From contig OY282370.1 of NCBI GenBank assembly GCA_958295745.1, positions 967,990 through 1,031,989 on the forward strand: a DNA stretch of 64,000 bases, read 5' to 3'. Position numbers and translations under genes: made by a program. The notes below the pieces were generated by a model. That model had not been told where the DNA came from. It was given only the letters and a program-made list of their open reading frames with translations, and searched no databases. Source of the stretch: an uncultured Acidimicrobiia bacterium (GTDB lineage: Bacteria; Actinomycetota; Acidimicrobiia; Spongiisociales; Spongiisociaceae). Positions within the stretch are counted from its first letter, which is position 1; each line of letters opens with the position of its first letter. Of this stretch, positions 28,135-37,938 are shown piece after piece.

Positions 28135-30171
28135 ATGGCCGAACGTAGATACCGCTTGGCGGTGGATATAGGCGGGACTTTCGTCGACGCCATCGCCTAT
28201 GACGAGCAGAGCGGGGAGACAACGGTTCGCAAGTCTCCCACCACCCCTGCCGCTCCGGCGGACGGGGTCATCACCGCCACCCGCGCCGTCGGCGCCCCCT
28301 TGGACGAGGCTTCCGTCTACACCCACGGCACCACCCTGGGGCTGAACGCCATCCTGGAGCGCAAGGGCTCGGTGACCGGAATCATCACCAACGCCGGATT
28401 CCGCGACATCTTCGAGATCGCCCGGGGCGACCTGCCCCGCGGCTCGATGTACGACTTCCAATATCAGCGGCCGCCGCTCCTGGTCAGGCGCCGCCACACG
28501 GTCGGGGTTCCCGGACGCATCGACCATCGCGGCGAGGTGGTGGAGGAACTCGACCGCGACGCGGTGATCGAGGCCGGCCGGCGCCTCTCCGAGCGGGGGG
28601 TGGAGTCGGCGGCGGTCTGTTTCCTCCATTCCTACGCCAACAGTGAGCACGAGGAAACCGCCAAGCGCATCCTGACCGAGGCGTTCCCGAACCTCTCGGT
28701 CTCCGCCTCGGTGGATCTGGTGAGGGAATACCACGAATACGAACGCACCTCCACCGCGGTCGCCGACGCCTACATCCGCCCCATACTGGGCCGGTATCTC
28801 ATCGATCTGGAAGACCGGCTTCGTTCCCGCGGCTTCGACGGGTCCTTTCTGATAATGCGGTCGGCGGGAGGGGCGATGACCTCGGAGATCGCCCGGATGT
28901 CGCCGCTCTTGACCGTATTTTCGGGTCCGGCGGGCGGTATCGCCGGGACGATCGACCTGGGAAACGCCACCGGACGATCCTCTCTCATCTCCTTCGACGT
29001 GGGGGGCACGAGCCTGGACTCCTGTGTCATCGTGGACGGAGCGCCCACCGAGGTCTACGAAGCGGAGATCGAGAGCCTTCCGATCCGCATCCCGGTTTTC
29101 GACATCCGCACCATCGGCGCCGGAGGGGGATCCATCGCCTGGATCGACAAGGGGCTGCTGCGGGTGGGTCCCCGGAGCGCCGGCGCGGTGCCCGGCCCCA
29201 TCTGTTACGGGCGGGGCAACACCGAACCCACCGTTACCGACGCCTCGCTGTGTCTGGGGTATCTGGCCGCGGATGAATTCCTGGGCGGGGAGATGAGCCT
29301 GGACGAGGAGGCGGCGGTGCAGGGGGTGGCCGAGAAGCTGGCCCGCCCGCTCGGCATGTCCACCGAGCGGGCCGCCGCTTCGGTCTTCGATGTGCTGCTG
29401 GCCCGCACCGTGGGCGCCATCCGGGAAATCACCGTGGAGAGGGGCCTCGATCCCAGAGAGTTTTCGCTGGTGGCCTTCGGAGGCGCCGGGCCGATGCTGG
29501 CGCCGCTCTTGGCCAGGGAGATGGAGCTGCCGGAAGTGGTGGTGCCCCCCGCCCCGGCGGTGTTCTCCGCCTGGGGGATGTTGATGTCCGACCTGGAGTA
29601 CGACTTGGGCCAGACCGTTCTCACCATGCTGGACGACGCCGCCCTGGCCCGGATGGAATCCGTGTTTGCCCATCTGGAGACCGAGGCCGATAAGGTGCTG
29701 GCCGCCCAGTCCGTGCCCCCCGAGAACAGGGTTTTGCTGAGGAGGTTGGATCTGCGTTACAACGGCCAGGAGCACACTCTGTCGATCGACTTGGAGGCGG
29801 CCGACGAGCACTCCGCGGCCGCCAAGTTCCACCAAAAGCACCAGGAACGTTACGGGCACAGCCTGAAGGAGGAGGTCCAGATACTCACCGTCCGTATCAG
29901 GGCGATCGGGCGCCTCGACAAACCGTCCGGCCGCCTCGATGGGCGCCTCGCCGTGGAAGCCGATGGAGCGGCGAGCCGCGTCGGTGAGCGCCATGCTTTC
30001 GATTTCGCCGCCCGGGAGCGCCGTCTGTTCCCGATCTACAGGCGGCGCCTGCTCCAACCGGAAGTCGAGATCGAGGGTCCCGCCATCATCCGTGAGCCCA
30101 CGGCCGTAACGGTCATCCACGGCGACCAAAGGGCGGTTCCCGACCATATGGGGAACCTGTGGGTGAGATGA
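28135..30171 (+). CDS. hyuA: hydantoinase/oxoprolinase A family protein (second copy)
   Basis: RYRLAVDIGGTFVDAIAYDEQSGETTVRKSPTTP...THGTTLGLNAILERKGSVTGIITNAGFRDIFEIARG. Confidence 0.93.
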   Translation: MAERRYRLAVDIGGTFVDAIAYDEQSGETTVRKSPTTPAAPADGVITATRAVGAPLDEASVYTHGTTLGLNAILERKGSVTGIITNAGFRDIFEIARGDLPRGSMYDFQYQRPPLLVRRRHTVGVPGRIDHRGEVVEELDRDAVIEAGRRLSERGVESAAVCFLHSYANSEHEETAKRILTEAFPNLSVSASVDLVREYHEYERTSTAVADAYIRPILGRYLIDLEDRLRSRGFDGSFLIMRSAGGAMTSEIARMSPLLTVFSGPAGGIAGTIDLGNATGRSSLISFDVGGTSLDSCVIVDGAPTEVYEAEIESLPIRIPVFDIRTIGAGGGSIAWIDKGLLRVGPRSAGAVPGPICYGRGNTEPTVTDASLCLGYLAADEFLGGEMSLDEEAAVQGVAEKLARPLGMSTERAAASVFDVLLARTVGAIREITVERGLDPREFSLVAFGGAGPMLAPLLAREMELPEVVVPPAPAVFSAWGMLMSDLEYDLGQTVLTMLDDAALARMESVFAHLETEADKVLAAQSVPPENRVLLRRLDLRYNGQEHTLSIDLEAADEHSAAAKFHQKHQERYGHSLKEEVQILTVRIRAIGRLDKPSGRLDGRLAVEADGAASRVGERHAFDFAARERRLFPIYRRRLLQPEVEIEGPAIIREPTAVTVIHGDQRAVPDHMGNLWVR

Positions 30172-31910
30172 CGGCTCTCCCCGCTCTGGACGGCGCCACC
30201 GTGGAGGTGATCCGCCACTATCTCAACTCCACCGCCGAGCAGATGCGGCGCACTCTGGTGAGAACCGCTTTCAATCCGGTGATCTATGAGGTGCTCGACT
30301 TCGGCATCTCCATGTACGACCGGAACCGGCGGTTGATCTCCGAGTCGTCGGGGGTGCTCTCCTTCCTGGGCGCCAACGACTACGCCATCCACAAGGGCGT
30401 CGAGAAGGTAGGAATAGAAAACCTGCATCCGGGGGATGTGATCATGATCAACTACCCCTATTGGAGCGGGGCCCATGTCTCCGACGCCATGCTGTTCTCA
30501 CCGGTGTTCTGCGAGGGAAGCGATCTTCCCGACGCCTACCTGGCGGTGCGCGCCCACTGGATGGACCTGGGCGCCAAGGATCCGGGCTATGTGCTCGATT
30601 CCACCTCCATGCACCAGGAGGGGCTGATCATGCCCGGCATAAAGCTGATCCGCCGGGGAGAACCGGACCCTCAGATCATGGCGCTCCTGCGCTACAACTC
30701 CAGGATGCCCGACACCATCATCGGGGACTTCAACGCCCAGGTCTCCGCCATACGGGTGGGTGAACGGCGGCTCCATCAGATCTGGGAGAAGTTCGGGCCG
30801 GCCACTGTGGAAGCGGCGATCGATCGGATCATCGAGCACGGCGCCCAGACCGCCGTCGAGGCCGTGAGGGCCATGCCCGACGGGCAATGGTCGGCCTACG
30901 ACTGGTTGGACGACGACGGGATCTCCTACGACCTCATCAAGATGGCCGTGACGGTCACCATCGAAGGGGAGAAGTTCACGGTCGACTACGGGGACTCCGA
31001 CGATGCGGTGCCCGGGCCGGTGAACATGCCGTTCGGAAAGACGATCAGTCTGGCCAAGACCGTCTTCAAGTCTCTCACCACCCCCAACACTCCGGCCAAC
31101 CACGGCCACTACCAACCGCTCACCGTTGCCTGCCCGCCGGGGAATCTCTTCCATGCCGTCTACCCGGCCGCCACCTTCACCCTCTGGACGGGAATGGCGG
31201 CCTTCGAGCTCATCCACAAAGCGCTGGCCCAGGGAATGGATCAGATCGCCGCCTCCTCCGGCTCCGACGAACCGGGATTCATGGCGGTCGGGACCCATCC
31301 CGATACCGGGGAGATGTACGCGGTCAGCAACAACGAAGGGATCGGTTGGGGGGCAACCCCCGATCACGACGGCGCCACCGCCCTGCAGCATCTCTCCACG
31401 ACCGCGGTGCGCAACAGCTCGATCGAGGTCTTGGAGCACAAGTCCCCCATCTTCCACGAACGGCTGGAGCTGCGCCAGGACTCGGGCGGGGCCGGCAGAT
31501 GGCGGGGGGGACTGGGAATCCGCAGAGAGGTGAAGTTCCTGGCCGCCGGCGAGATGCTGTCGATGAAGAAGAAGACCAAGACCAACCCGTGGGCGCTTCG
31601 GGGCGGACACGAGCCGAAGACCAACGCCATGATCGTGTGGCCCGACACGGAGCGGGCCCACCGGTCGCGCATGGAAAGGTTCTCCATGCTCCCCGGCGAC
31701 CGGTTCCGCAACCTCTCGGCGGGCGGGGGAGGTTGGGGGAACCCCCTGGACCGCTCGATCGAGCTGGTGCGGGAGGACGTTCTGGACGGATATATCTCGG
31801 CGGAACAGGCGGAAGAGGTATATGGGGTAAGGGTGGAAGCGGACGGAACCGCCGTACCGGTAGGGCCGCGTTCGGATCGCCCGCCGCCCTCGAATCCTCC
31901 CGGGCGGTGA
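30159..31910 (+). CDS. hyuB: hydantoinase B/oxoprolinase family protein (second copy)
   Basis: LDGATVEVIRHYLNSTAEQMRRTLVRTAFNPVIYEVLDFGISMYDRN...MINYPYWSGAHVSDAMLFSPVF; overlaps hyuA by a few bases. Confidence 0.92.
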   Translation: MGEMTALPALDGATVEVIRHYLNSTAEQMRRTLVRTAFNPVIYEVLDFGISMYDRNRRLISESSGVLSFLGANDYAIHKGVEKVGIENLHPGDVIMINYPYWSGAHVSDAMLFSPVFCEGSDLPDAYLAVRAHWMDLGAKDPGYVLDSTSMHQEGLIMPGIKLIRRGEPDPQIMALLRYNSRMPDTIIGDFNAQVSAIRVGERRLHQIWEKFGPATVEAAIDRIIEHGAQTAVEAVRAMPDGQWSAYDWLDDDGISYDLIKMAVTVTIEGEKFTVDYGDSDDAVPGPVNMPFGKTISLAKTVFKSLTTPNTPANHGHYQPLTVACPPGNLFHAVYPAATFTLWTGMAAFELIHKALAQGMDQIAASSGSDEPGFMAVGTHPDTGEMYAVSNNEGIGWGATPDHDGATALQHLSTTAVRNSSIEVLEHKSPIFHERLELRQDSGGAGRWRGGLGIRREVKFLAAGEMLSMKKKTKTNPWALRGGHEPKTNAMIVWPDTERAHRSRMERFSMLPGDRFRNLSAGGGGWGNPLDRSIELVREDVLDGYISAEQAEEVYGVRVEADGTAVPVGPRSDRPPPSNPPGR

Positions 31911-31975
31911 CCCCTCGGAGGCGGTGATAGGGCGCCGCCGCCGGGCCGGGCAAGGCGAGGAAGGCACGGCCTGAT

Positions 31976-32518
31976 TCACCTCCGCCTAGGCCGTAGGCGG
32001 CGCAGGCGGTGCACTCGGGGGTCGCCGGAACCCACGTAGACGGCGAGCGTATCCGCCGCATCTTCCACCTCGATGGCCTCGGACGCCGTCATCTTGTCTA
32101 GATCCACCCAATCCTGCGGCCGGTTGTAAAAGGCCTTGAAAACAGCGAGGTCACCGCAGGCCAGGAACGGGACCAGCACACCGCCGAAGAGTTCCCATCG
32201 CACCCGCCGAGCGATCTCTTCGTGAAATCGCGACGTGCTGAAGAACACGTCGATCGGTATCTCGTCCCATCGGAGCCGGGCCTGACCACGCCTCGTGACA
32301 GCCCTGATGGCGGCACCGCTCACCTCGACGCCCTCGGGCAGCGTCTCCAGCGCCGCGGCGGCCTCCTCCCCTTTGACGAACAGGTTCAGATCGATGTCGA
32401 TGGTGGCGCGGGGGCGAGCCGTGCACCAGGCCAGCGCCAGAGCACCTCCGAAGGCGTGCGGCGTCCCGCCGGAGCGCAGGGCGTGATGGATGGCGATTAT
32501 CCGCTCGGTCAGGGTCAA
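31976..32518 (-). CDS. AbiEii/MNT-like nucleotidyltransferase (putative toxin)
   Basis: HAFGGALALAWCTARPRATIDIDLNLFVKGEEAAAALETL (GG...DxD nucleotidyltransferase signature). TTG start overlaps the antitoxin stop (TTGA). Confidence 0.7.
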   Translation of the reverse strand: MTLTERIIAIHHALRSGGTPHAFGGALALAWCTARPRATIDIDLNLFVKGEEAAAALETLPEGVEVSGAAIRAVTRRGQARLRWDEIPIDVFFSTSRFHEEIARRVRWELFGGVLVPFLACGDLAVFKAFYNRPQDWVDLDKMTASEAIEVEDAADTLAVYVGSGDPRVHRLRRLRPRRR

Positions 32519-32778
32519 CGGCCGAAAACCGGGTATTCGAGGGTGGGGCTGTACCGGGCCGGGAACTGTCCGGCCAGATCGAGGAGAGCCGCCAGTTCCT
32601 CGCCCCTGTCGAAGTCGGCGCAGGTGACTATCCAATCGAGCGTCTCGGCGTCCGGCGTCTCCGCCCCGGACTCATATGCCTCGAGCGCCGAAGGAGCGAT
32701 CTCCGCCCGCTCGGCCAAGGCCAACAGTGACAGACCGGCCCGCTGCCTGGCATCGCGAATGATCTCCGCCGGGGGCAT
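32515..32778 (-). CDS. XRE-family HTH protein (putative antitoxin)
   Basis: MPPAEIIRDARQRAGLSLLALAERAEIAPSALEAYESGAETPDAETLDWIVTCADF. Confidence 0.82.
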   Translation of the reverse strand: MPPAEIIRDARQRAGLSLLALAERAEIAPSALEAYESGAETPDAETLDWIVTCADFDRGEELAALLDLAGQFPARYSPTLEYPVFGR

Positions 32779-32789
32779 GGCTTCATGGT

Positions 32790-32930
32790 AACCGCTTGCG
32801 CATCAGACGCTCGACCGTGCAGCGGGCCGACCGACGGCCCTCGCGTCAGATTCTGATGCCATACCTTGCGGACGCCGTACACCCACACCACGAAGTTGTC
32901 CTCCCAGGGTTGACCCCGGCAGTTCCAAAG
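32790..32930 (-). pseudogene. IS3-family OrfB (HTH_21 region) fossil
   Basis: Frame-corrected minus strand: PWEDNFVVWVYGVRKVWHQ / REGRRSARCTVERLMRKRL, diagnostic of IS3-family OrfB; frameshifted. Confidence 0.75.
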
Positions 32931-33034
32931 AGCCGATAGGACCCACCCCACCTGATCCCGCGTTTCGCGAAGGGCCGAAAATTTTCCACTAGCCTTGATG
33001 GCCCGGAACGAAACCGATAGGGAAGGAAAGACGG

Positions 33035-34096
33035 ATGAGAAATCAAAGATTCACGATGTTGCTTTCCGCAATGCTCGTGCTGTCTCTTGTAGCCGTTGCG
33101 TGCGGCGGGGACGACTCGAGCGACGAACCGGCGGCAACGACTGCGGCTGCGACCACCGCGGCGCCGACGACCACCGCTCCCGAGCCGGAAGTGTACGAGG
33201 TGAAGGTCGCGGCCGACGGTTTCCTGCTCGGTTCCCAGGCTTGGATCTCCATGGACCAGGGTTACTTCGAGGCCAACAACATCGAAGCCGATGTCTCGCT
33301 GTTCGGCACCGGCATAGAAGCCATCCAAGGCGTCATCGCCCGCCAAGCCGATCTGGGTCACGCCCTCGACTTCGCGGTTCTCAACCTGGTGGCGGCCGCG
33401 GACGAGAACATGGTGATCGTGGGCGGCGTCGCCGCTCCGCTGCCGGGCTTCCACAGCCTCGCCGTCCGCAACGAGATCACCGGCGCCGCGGATCTCGTGG
33501 GCAAGAAGATCGGATACGTCGAGGGTACGTCTGAGCACTTCGTGACCCTCCGGCATCTCGAACAGAACGGGATCTCCGCCGATGAGGTCGAGCTCGTTCC
33601 CCTTCCGGGGTTGTTCGAGCTGGTGGGAGCTTTGAAGACCGACGAGATCCAGGCAGCCTGGACTTGGCTCGACGGCACCAATCAGGCCAGGGACGACGAA
33701 AACCTCACGGTGCTGTACAACGATGCCGACGTGCTGGACACGGTGGCGATCTACTTGATCGCGGAGGCCAGCTGGGCGGCCGCCAACCAGGAGACCATCG
33801 AGCGGGTGCTGCGGTCCTACGATCTGGCCAGTGATTTCATCACCGAGAATACGGAGGAGGCCGCCCAGATCGTGGCCGACGCCGTTTCCGGCAACGCCGA
33901 GCTGTTCGCCAACATCATGCCCAACCAGAACTACCGCGTGGAGTTCACCCAGGTCATGTTGGACTCGCTGGACGCGATCTCCGTCTTCCTCATCGAACGG
34001 GATGTCCTAGAAGCCGGTTTCGACGCCCGCAAGTTCATGGATCTGGACGCTATGGAAAGGGCCGTACCCGGTTCGGTCACCGCAGACCTGGGCTGA
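33035..34096 (+). CDS. ABC transporter substrate-binding lipoprotein (NMT1/SsuA-like)
   Basis: MLVLSLVAVACGGDDSSDEPAATTAAATTAAPTTT lipobox; KVAADGFLLGSQAWISMDQGYFEANNIEADVSLFGTGIEAIQGVIARQADLGHA. Confidence 0.88.
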   Translation: MRNQRFTMLLSAMLVLSLVAVACGGDDSSDEPAATTAAATTAAPTTTAPEPEVYEVKVAADGFLLGSQAWISMDQGYFEANNIEADVSLFGTGIEAIQGVIARQADLGHALDFAVLNLVAAADENMVIVGGVAAPLPGFHSLAVRNEITGAADLVGKKIGYVEGTSEHFVTLRHLEQNGISADEVELVPLPGLFELVGALKTDEIQAAWTWLDGTNQARDDENLTVLYNDADVLDTVAIYLIAEASWAAANQETIERVLRSYDLASDFITENTEEAAQIVADAVSGNAELFANIMPNQNYRVEFTQVMLDSLDAISVFLIERDVLEAGFDARKFMDLDAMERAVPGSVTADLG

Positions 34097-34101
34097 TCTC
34101 C

Positions 34102-34923
34102 ATGGCGGATGAGCAGCGCGAGATCGCAGGCGCTTCCGTCTCGTTCTCGGACGTCTCGCTCAGATACGCCGCTAGCGGCGGAGACTCCCCGCCCGTTATC
34201 TCGAATGTGACCTTCGAGATAACGGCGGGCGAGTTCTTCGTGGTGGTCGGCCCGTCCGGCTGCGGCAAGTCCACCCTCCTGCGCATGGTGGCGGGCTTCC
34301 TTCCGCCGACGGCCGGCAGCCTGACCGTGGACGGCAGGTCGGTGAAAGGACCCGGACCGGACCGGGCGATGGTGTTCCAGAGCGTCGACGGGCCGTTGCT
34401 GGATTGGCTGACCGTGCGCCAGAACGTGGCCTTCGGGCTCAAGCTGCAAGCCAGACCGGGCCGGCGGGGTCGGAGGTCGTTCGACTCGTCGGAGGTGGAC
34501 CATTGGCTGAGCGTGGTCGGCCTCACGCCCGCCGCCGGCAAGTACCCGCACGAGCTCTCGGGGGGCATGAAACAGCGGGTACAGATCGCCCGCATCCTGG
34601 CGGTCAAACCCGACATCGTGTTGATGGACGAGCCGTTCGCGGCGCTCGACGCCCAAACCCGCCGGCTGCTCCAGCAACAGGTATCCGACCTTTGGCGGTC
34701 CGAAGGCCGGACCTTCGTCTACGTCACCCACGACATCAGAGAAGCGGCGCTGCTCGGACAGCGGATCGGGGTCATGAAAGCCGGCCCGAGATCCAACTTT
34801 CGAGAGATACACACCCTGGATCTGTCCTATCCCCGAGATGAGTTCTCACCGGAGTTCGGACAGGTCGCCCGGGTCATAGAGGAACAGATCGTGGAGGAGG
34901 TGATGACGACGTGGGACGGCTGA
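34102..34923 (+). CDS. ABC transporter ATP-binding protein (nitrate/sulfonate/taurine type)
   Basis: VVVGPSGCGKSTLLRMVAGFLPPTAG, ELSGGMKQRVQIARILAVKPDIVLMDEPFAALD. Confidence 0.92.
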   Translation: MADEQREIAGASVSFSDVSLRYAASGGDSPPVISNVTFEITAGEFFVVVGPSGCGKSTLLRMVAGFLPPTAGSLTVDGRSVKGPGPDRAMVFQSVDGPLLDWLTVRQNVAFGLKLQARPGRRGRRSFDSSEVDHWLSVVGLTPAAGKYPHELSGGMKQRVQIARILAVKPDIVLMDEPFAALDAQTRRLLQQQVSDLWRSEGRTFVYVTHDIREAALLGQRIGVMKAGPRSNFREIHTLDLSYPRDEFSPEFGQVARVIEEQIVEEVMTTWDG

Positions 34924-35687
34924 CCGCTGTCCACAAAGCCGCGGCGGTGTCGGCGGCGGCAATCGCCGCGGTGCTGCTGGGCTGGAGCATCTGGGCCGCC
35001 GGATACGATCCGCTCCTCTTGCCCACCCCGCAGAAGGTGGTCGGGGCAGCCGTAGAGCTCTGGCAGGGCAACCGCCTGCAGGACGACATCTTGATAAGCC
35101 TGCGGCGGGTGTTCAACGGCTGGATCATCGGCTCCGCCATCGCCGTCCCGATCGGTTTGCTCGCCGGTATATCGAAGTACGCACGGGCCGCGGTCGACCC
35201 GTTCATCCACTTCTTCCGCTTCATACCCGCCATCGCGTTGACGTCGCTGTTCATCCTGTGGTTCGGCATCGGCGAGGCCTCGAAGGTCAACCTGGTCATA
35301 TACGCGGTGACCTTCGTGGTGCTGATTTCGACCGCGGCCGGGGCGTCGTCGGTCAACCCCGACAAGATCCTGGGCGCTCGGACCCTCGGCGCCAACGGCT
35401 TCGACGTCTTTTTCCGCATCATCCTGCCCGGCACGTTCTCCTCGATCTACACGGGTATGCGCCTAGCCCTGGCCAACGCCTTCCTCGTGATCGTCGCCGC
35501 CGAAGCCATCGCCGCCCAGGAGGGAATCGGTTTCCTGATCTGGAACGCCCGAACCTTCTTCAGGACCGATTTCGTCTTCGTCGGCGTGTTCTGCTTCGGC
35601 GTCCTGGGGTTCATCAGCGACCGTATCTGGAAACTCCTGGGCCGTACCCTGTTCTCGCGGTATCTGACCCAGCTCGGCGACTACTAG
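34911..35687 (+). CDS. ABC transporter permease (nitrate/sulfonate/taurine type)
   Basis: LLPTPQKVVGAAVELWQGNRLQDDILISLRRVFNGWIIGSAIAVPIGLLAGISKYARAAVDPFIHFFRFIPAIALTSLFILWFGIGEASK. Confidence 0.92.
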   Translation: MGRLTAVHKAAAVSAAAIAAVLLGWSIWAAGYDPLLLPTPQKVVGAAVELWQGNRLQDDILISLRRVFNGWIIGSAIAVPIGLLAGISKYARAAVDPFIHFFRFIPAIALTSLFILWFGIGEASKVNLVIYAVTFVVLISTAAGASSVNPDKILGARTLGANGFDVFFRIILPGTFSSIYTGMRLALANAFLVIVAAEAIAAQEGIGFLIWNARTFFRTDFVFVGVFCFGVLGFISDRIWKLLGRTLFSRYLTQLGDY

Positions 35688-35712
35688 CCATGACGAGGAA
35701 GGGAGACTATCG

Positions 35713-37938
35713 ATGCACCCGTCTCTAGATGCGAGAGGGCATCTCGGCATCACCCACCGCGACAGCCAACCGGTGTACCTGCCGCCGGAACACCCGACCG
35801 GACCGAATATCGTGGTGGTGCTGTTCGACGATCTCGGGTTCGCCGATCTCGGCTGCTACGGCGCGGAGGTGCGCACGCCCCGCCTCGACGGGCTGGCCGA
35901 AAAGGGCCACCGTTACAACAACTTCCACACCACCACCCTTTGCTCCCCGTCGCGGGCTTGCCTCCTGACCGGGCGCAATCATCACTCGGTGGGTATGCGA
36001 ATGCTGTCCAACGTCGATTCCGGCTGGCCCAGCGGCCGAGGGCGTATCACCCGTCGGGCCGCCCTCCTCTCCGAGGTTCTCCACGAGGCCGGCTACAACA
36101 CGTTCGCGGTCGGAAAATGGCATGTCGCCCCGATGCGTGAAACGTCCCCGGCCGGACCGTTCGACGAGTGGCCGCTGGGCCGGGGATTCAACCAGTTCTA
36201 CGGGTTCATGAACGGCGCCACGGACCACTTCTACCCGGAGCTGGTCCGCGACAACCACAGCGTGCCGCCCCCGGCGACACCCGAAGATGGATATCACCTG
36301 ACCGCGGACCTGATCGACCGCTCCATCGGATACATCGCCGACCACATCGCCCACGCCCCCTCCAGCCCGTTCTTCCTCTACCTTCCCCTCGGCGCCGCCC
36401 ACGCCCCCCACCACGCCCCCGCCGAGTTCATGGAGGCGGTGCGGGGCCGCTACGACCAAGGTTGGGGCGTCATCCGCCGGCAGCGGTACGAGCGCCAGTT
36501 GGCGATGGGGGTCATCCCGCCGGGGACCGAGCTTCCGCCCAGCAACCCCGACGTACCGCCCTGGGACTCGCTCCGACCGGACGAGCAGCGGGTGGCGGCC
36601 CGTCTCCAAGAGGCCTACGCCGCCTTCGTAGAACACACGGACCAGCAGCTCGGCCGCCTCGTCGACTTCCTCGAACGCAGCGGACGGCTCGACGACACCG
36701 TCGTGATCGTTACTTCGGACAACGGTGCGGCCATGGAAGGCGGCCGGCTCGGCGCCCTATCTCGAATTCGTTTCTTCAACGACATAGAAGAGGACTTCGA
36801 CCGGGTGCTCGGCGCCCTCGGCGAGGTGGGCGGCCCCCGCGCCGACAGCCACTACGCCACCGGCTGGGCCCAAGCCTCGAACACCCCGTTGCGGTGGTAC
36901 AAGTACCACACCCACGGCGGAGGCATCCGGGACCCCCTGATCATCTACCGGCGGGACCGCCTGGCGAAGCCCGGCGGGATCCTCGATCAATTCCACCACA
37001 TCGTCGATCTCGCCCCGACCATCTACGAGCTGGCGGGGATCGAACCGCCCGCCGAATACCGCGGCATCCCCCAGATGCCGATGCACGGAAAGAGCCTCGC
37101 CTACACCTTCGAAGACCCGGCATCCCCGACCGTCCGCCGCGTCCAATACTTCGAGATGTTCGGCAATCGGGGCCTCTGGGCCGATGGATGGAAGGCCGTC
37201 ACCCGCCACTTCTCGGGCACGGAATACGACGACCGCGAATGGGAGCTCTACCACCTCGACGACGACTTCTCCGAGGCCCGGAACCTGGCGTCCGCCCATC
37301 CCGAAAAGCTTCGGACCCTGACAGATCAGTGGTGGCGGCAGGCCGGCCGGTACGACGTGCTCCCGCTCGACGACCGATCTGTGGAGCTGTTCCGAGCACC
37401 CCCGCCCCCCGGCTCGCCGCTGCTCCGGCGGCGGTTCGACTATTTCCCTCCGATGTCGCACGTGGAGCCGAGCACCGCGCCGCCCTTCGGCAGTGCGGAA
37501 GCCTACCGGATCGAGGCCGTCCTCAGCGGTGCGAAGCGCGGGGTGATAGTCGCCTACGGCAACAGCGCTTCGGGGTTCGTGCTCTACGCCGACGCCGGAG
37601 CGCTGCATTACGAATACAACTCGGCAGGCGATGTCACGAGGAGCGCTCTGGCCTTCCCTGATCAGAACGAGGACCCCCTGGCGGTGGCGCTCGAGTACGA
37701 GAAAACTCCCGAGGGGGCAGCCGTAGTACAGCTCCAGGCGGGCAGTGAGCTGGGCGGCCCGGTTACGGTGGAACGCCCCCTCGCCTTTCTGGCGCTGGCC
37801 GGAATGGGCATCGGCAGCAACTCCCTGAGTCCGGTGTCGGCCGCCTACCAAGCCCCGTTCGCCTTCACCGGCCGGATCGAACGACTACGCGTCACCATCC
37901 ATCGAGCCGGAGATGCGCCGGAGCTGCTCGACGACTGA
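35713..37938 (+). CDS. type I sulfatase (arylsulfatase family)
   Basis: PNIVVVLFDDLGFADLGCYG...TTLCSPSRACLLTGRNHHSVGM (C-S-P-S-R formylglycine motif)...AVGKWHVAP. Confidence 0.93.
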   Translation: MHPSLDARGHLGITHRDSQPVYLPPEHPTGPNIVVVLFDDLGFADLGCYGAEVRTPRLDGLAEKGHRYNNFHTTTLCSPSRACLLTGRNHHSVGMRMLSNVDSGWPSGRGRITRRAALLSEVLHEAGYNTFAVGKWHVAPMRETSPAGPFDEWPLGRGFNQFYGFMNGATDHFYPELVRDNHSVPPPATPEDGYHLTADLIDRSIGYIADHIAHAPSSPFFLYLPLGAAHAPHHAPAEFMEAVRGRYDQGWGVIRRQRYERQLAMGVIPPGTELPPSNPDVPPWDSLRPDEQRVAARLQEAYAAFVEHTDQQLGRLVDFLERSGRLDDTVVIVTSDNGAAMEGGRLGALSRIRFFNDIEEDFDRVLGALGEVGGPRADSHYATGWAQASNTPLRWYKYHTHGGGIRDPLIIYRRDRLAKPGGILDQFHHIVDLAPTIYELAGIEPPAEYRGIPQMPMHGKSLAYTFEDPASPTVRRVQYFEMFGNRGLWADGWKAVTRHFSGTEYDDREWELYHLDDDFSEARNLASAHPEKLRTLTDQWWRQAGRYDVLPLDDRSVELFRAPPPPGSPLLRRRFDYFPPMSHVEPSTAPPFGSAEAYRIEAVLSGAKRGVIVAYGNSASGFVLYADAGALHYEYNSAGDVTRSALAFPDQNEDPLAVALEYEKTPEGAAVVQLQAGSELGGPVTVERPLAFLALAGMGIGSNSLSPVSAAYQAPFAFTGRIERLRVTIHRAGDAPELLDD

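Noticed and set aside
26878-30147. 1089-aa minus-strand ORF
   Set aside because: Antisense to the amidohydrolase and hyuA; a common long-ORF artefact of GC-rich codon bias.
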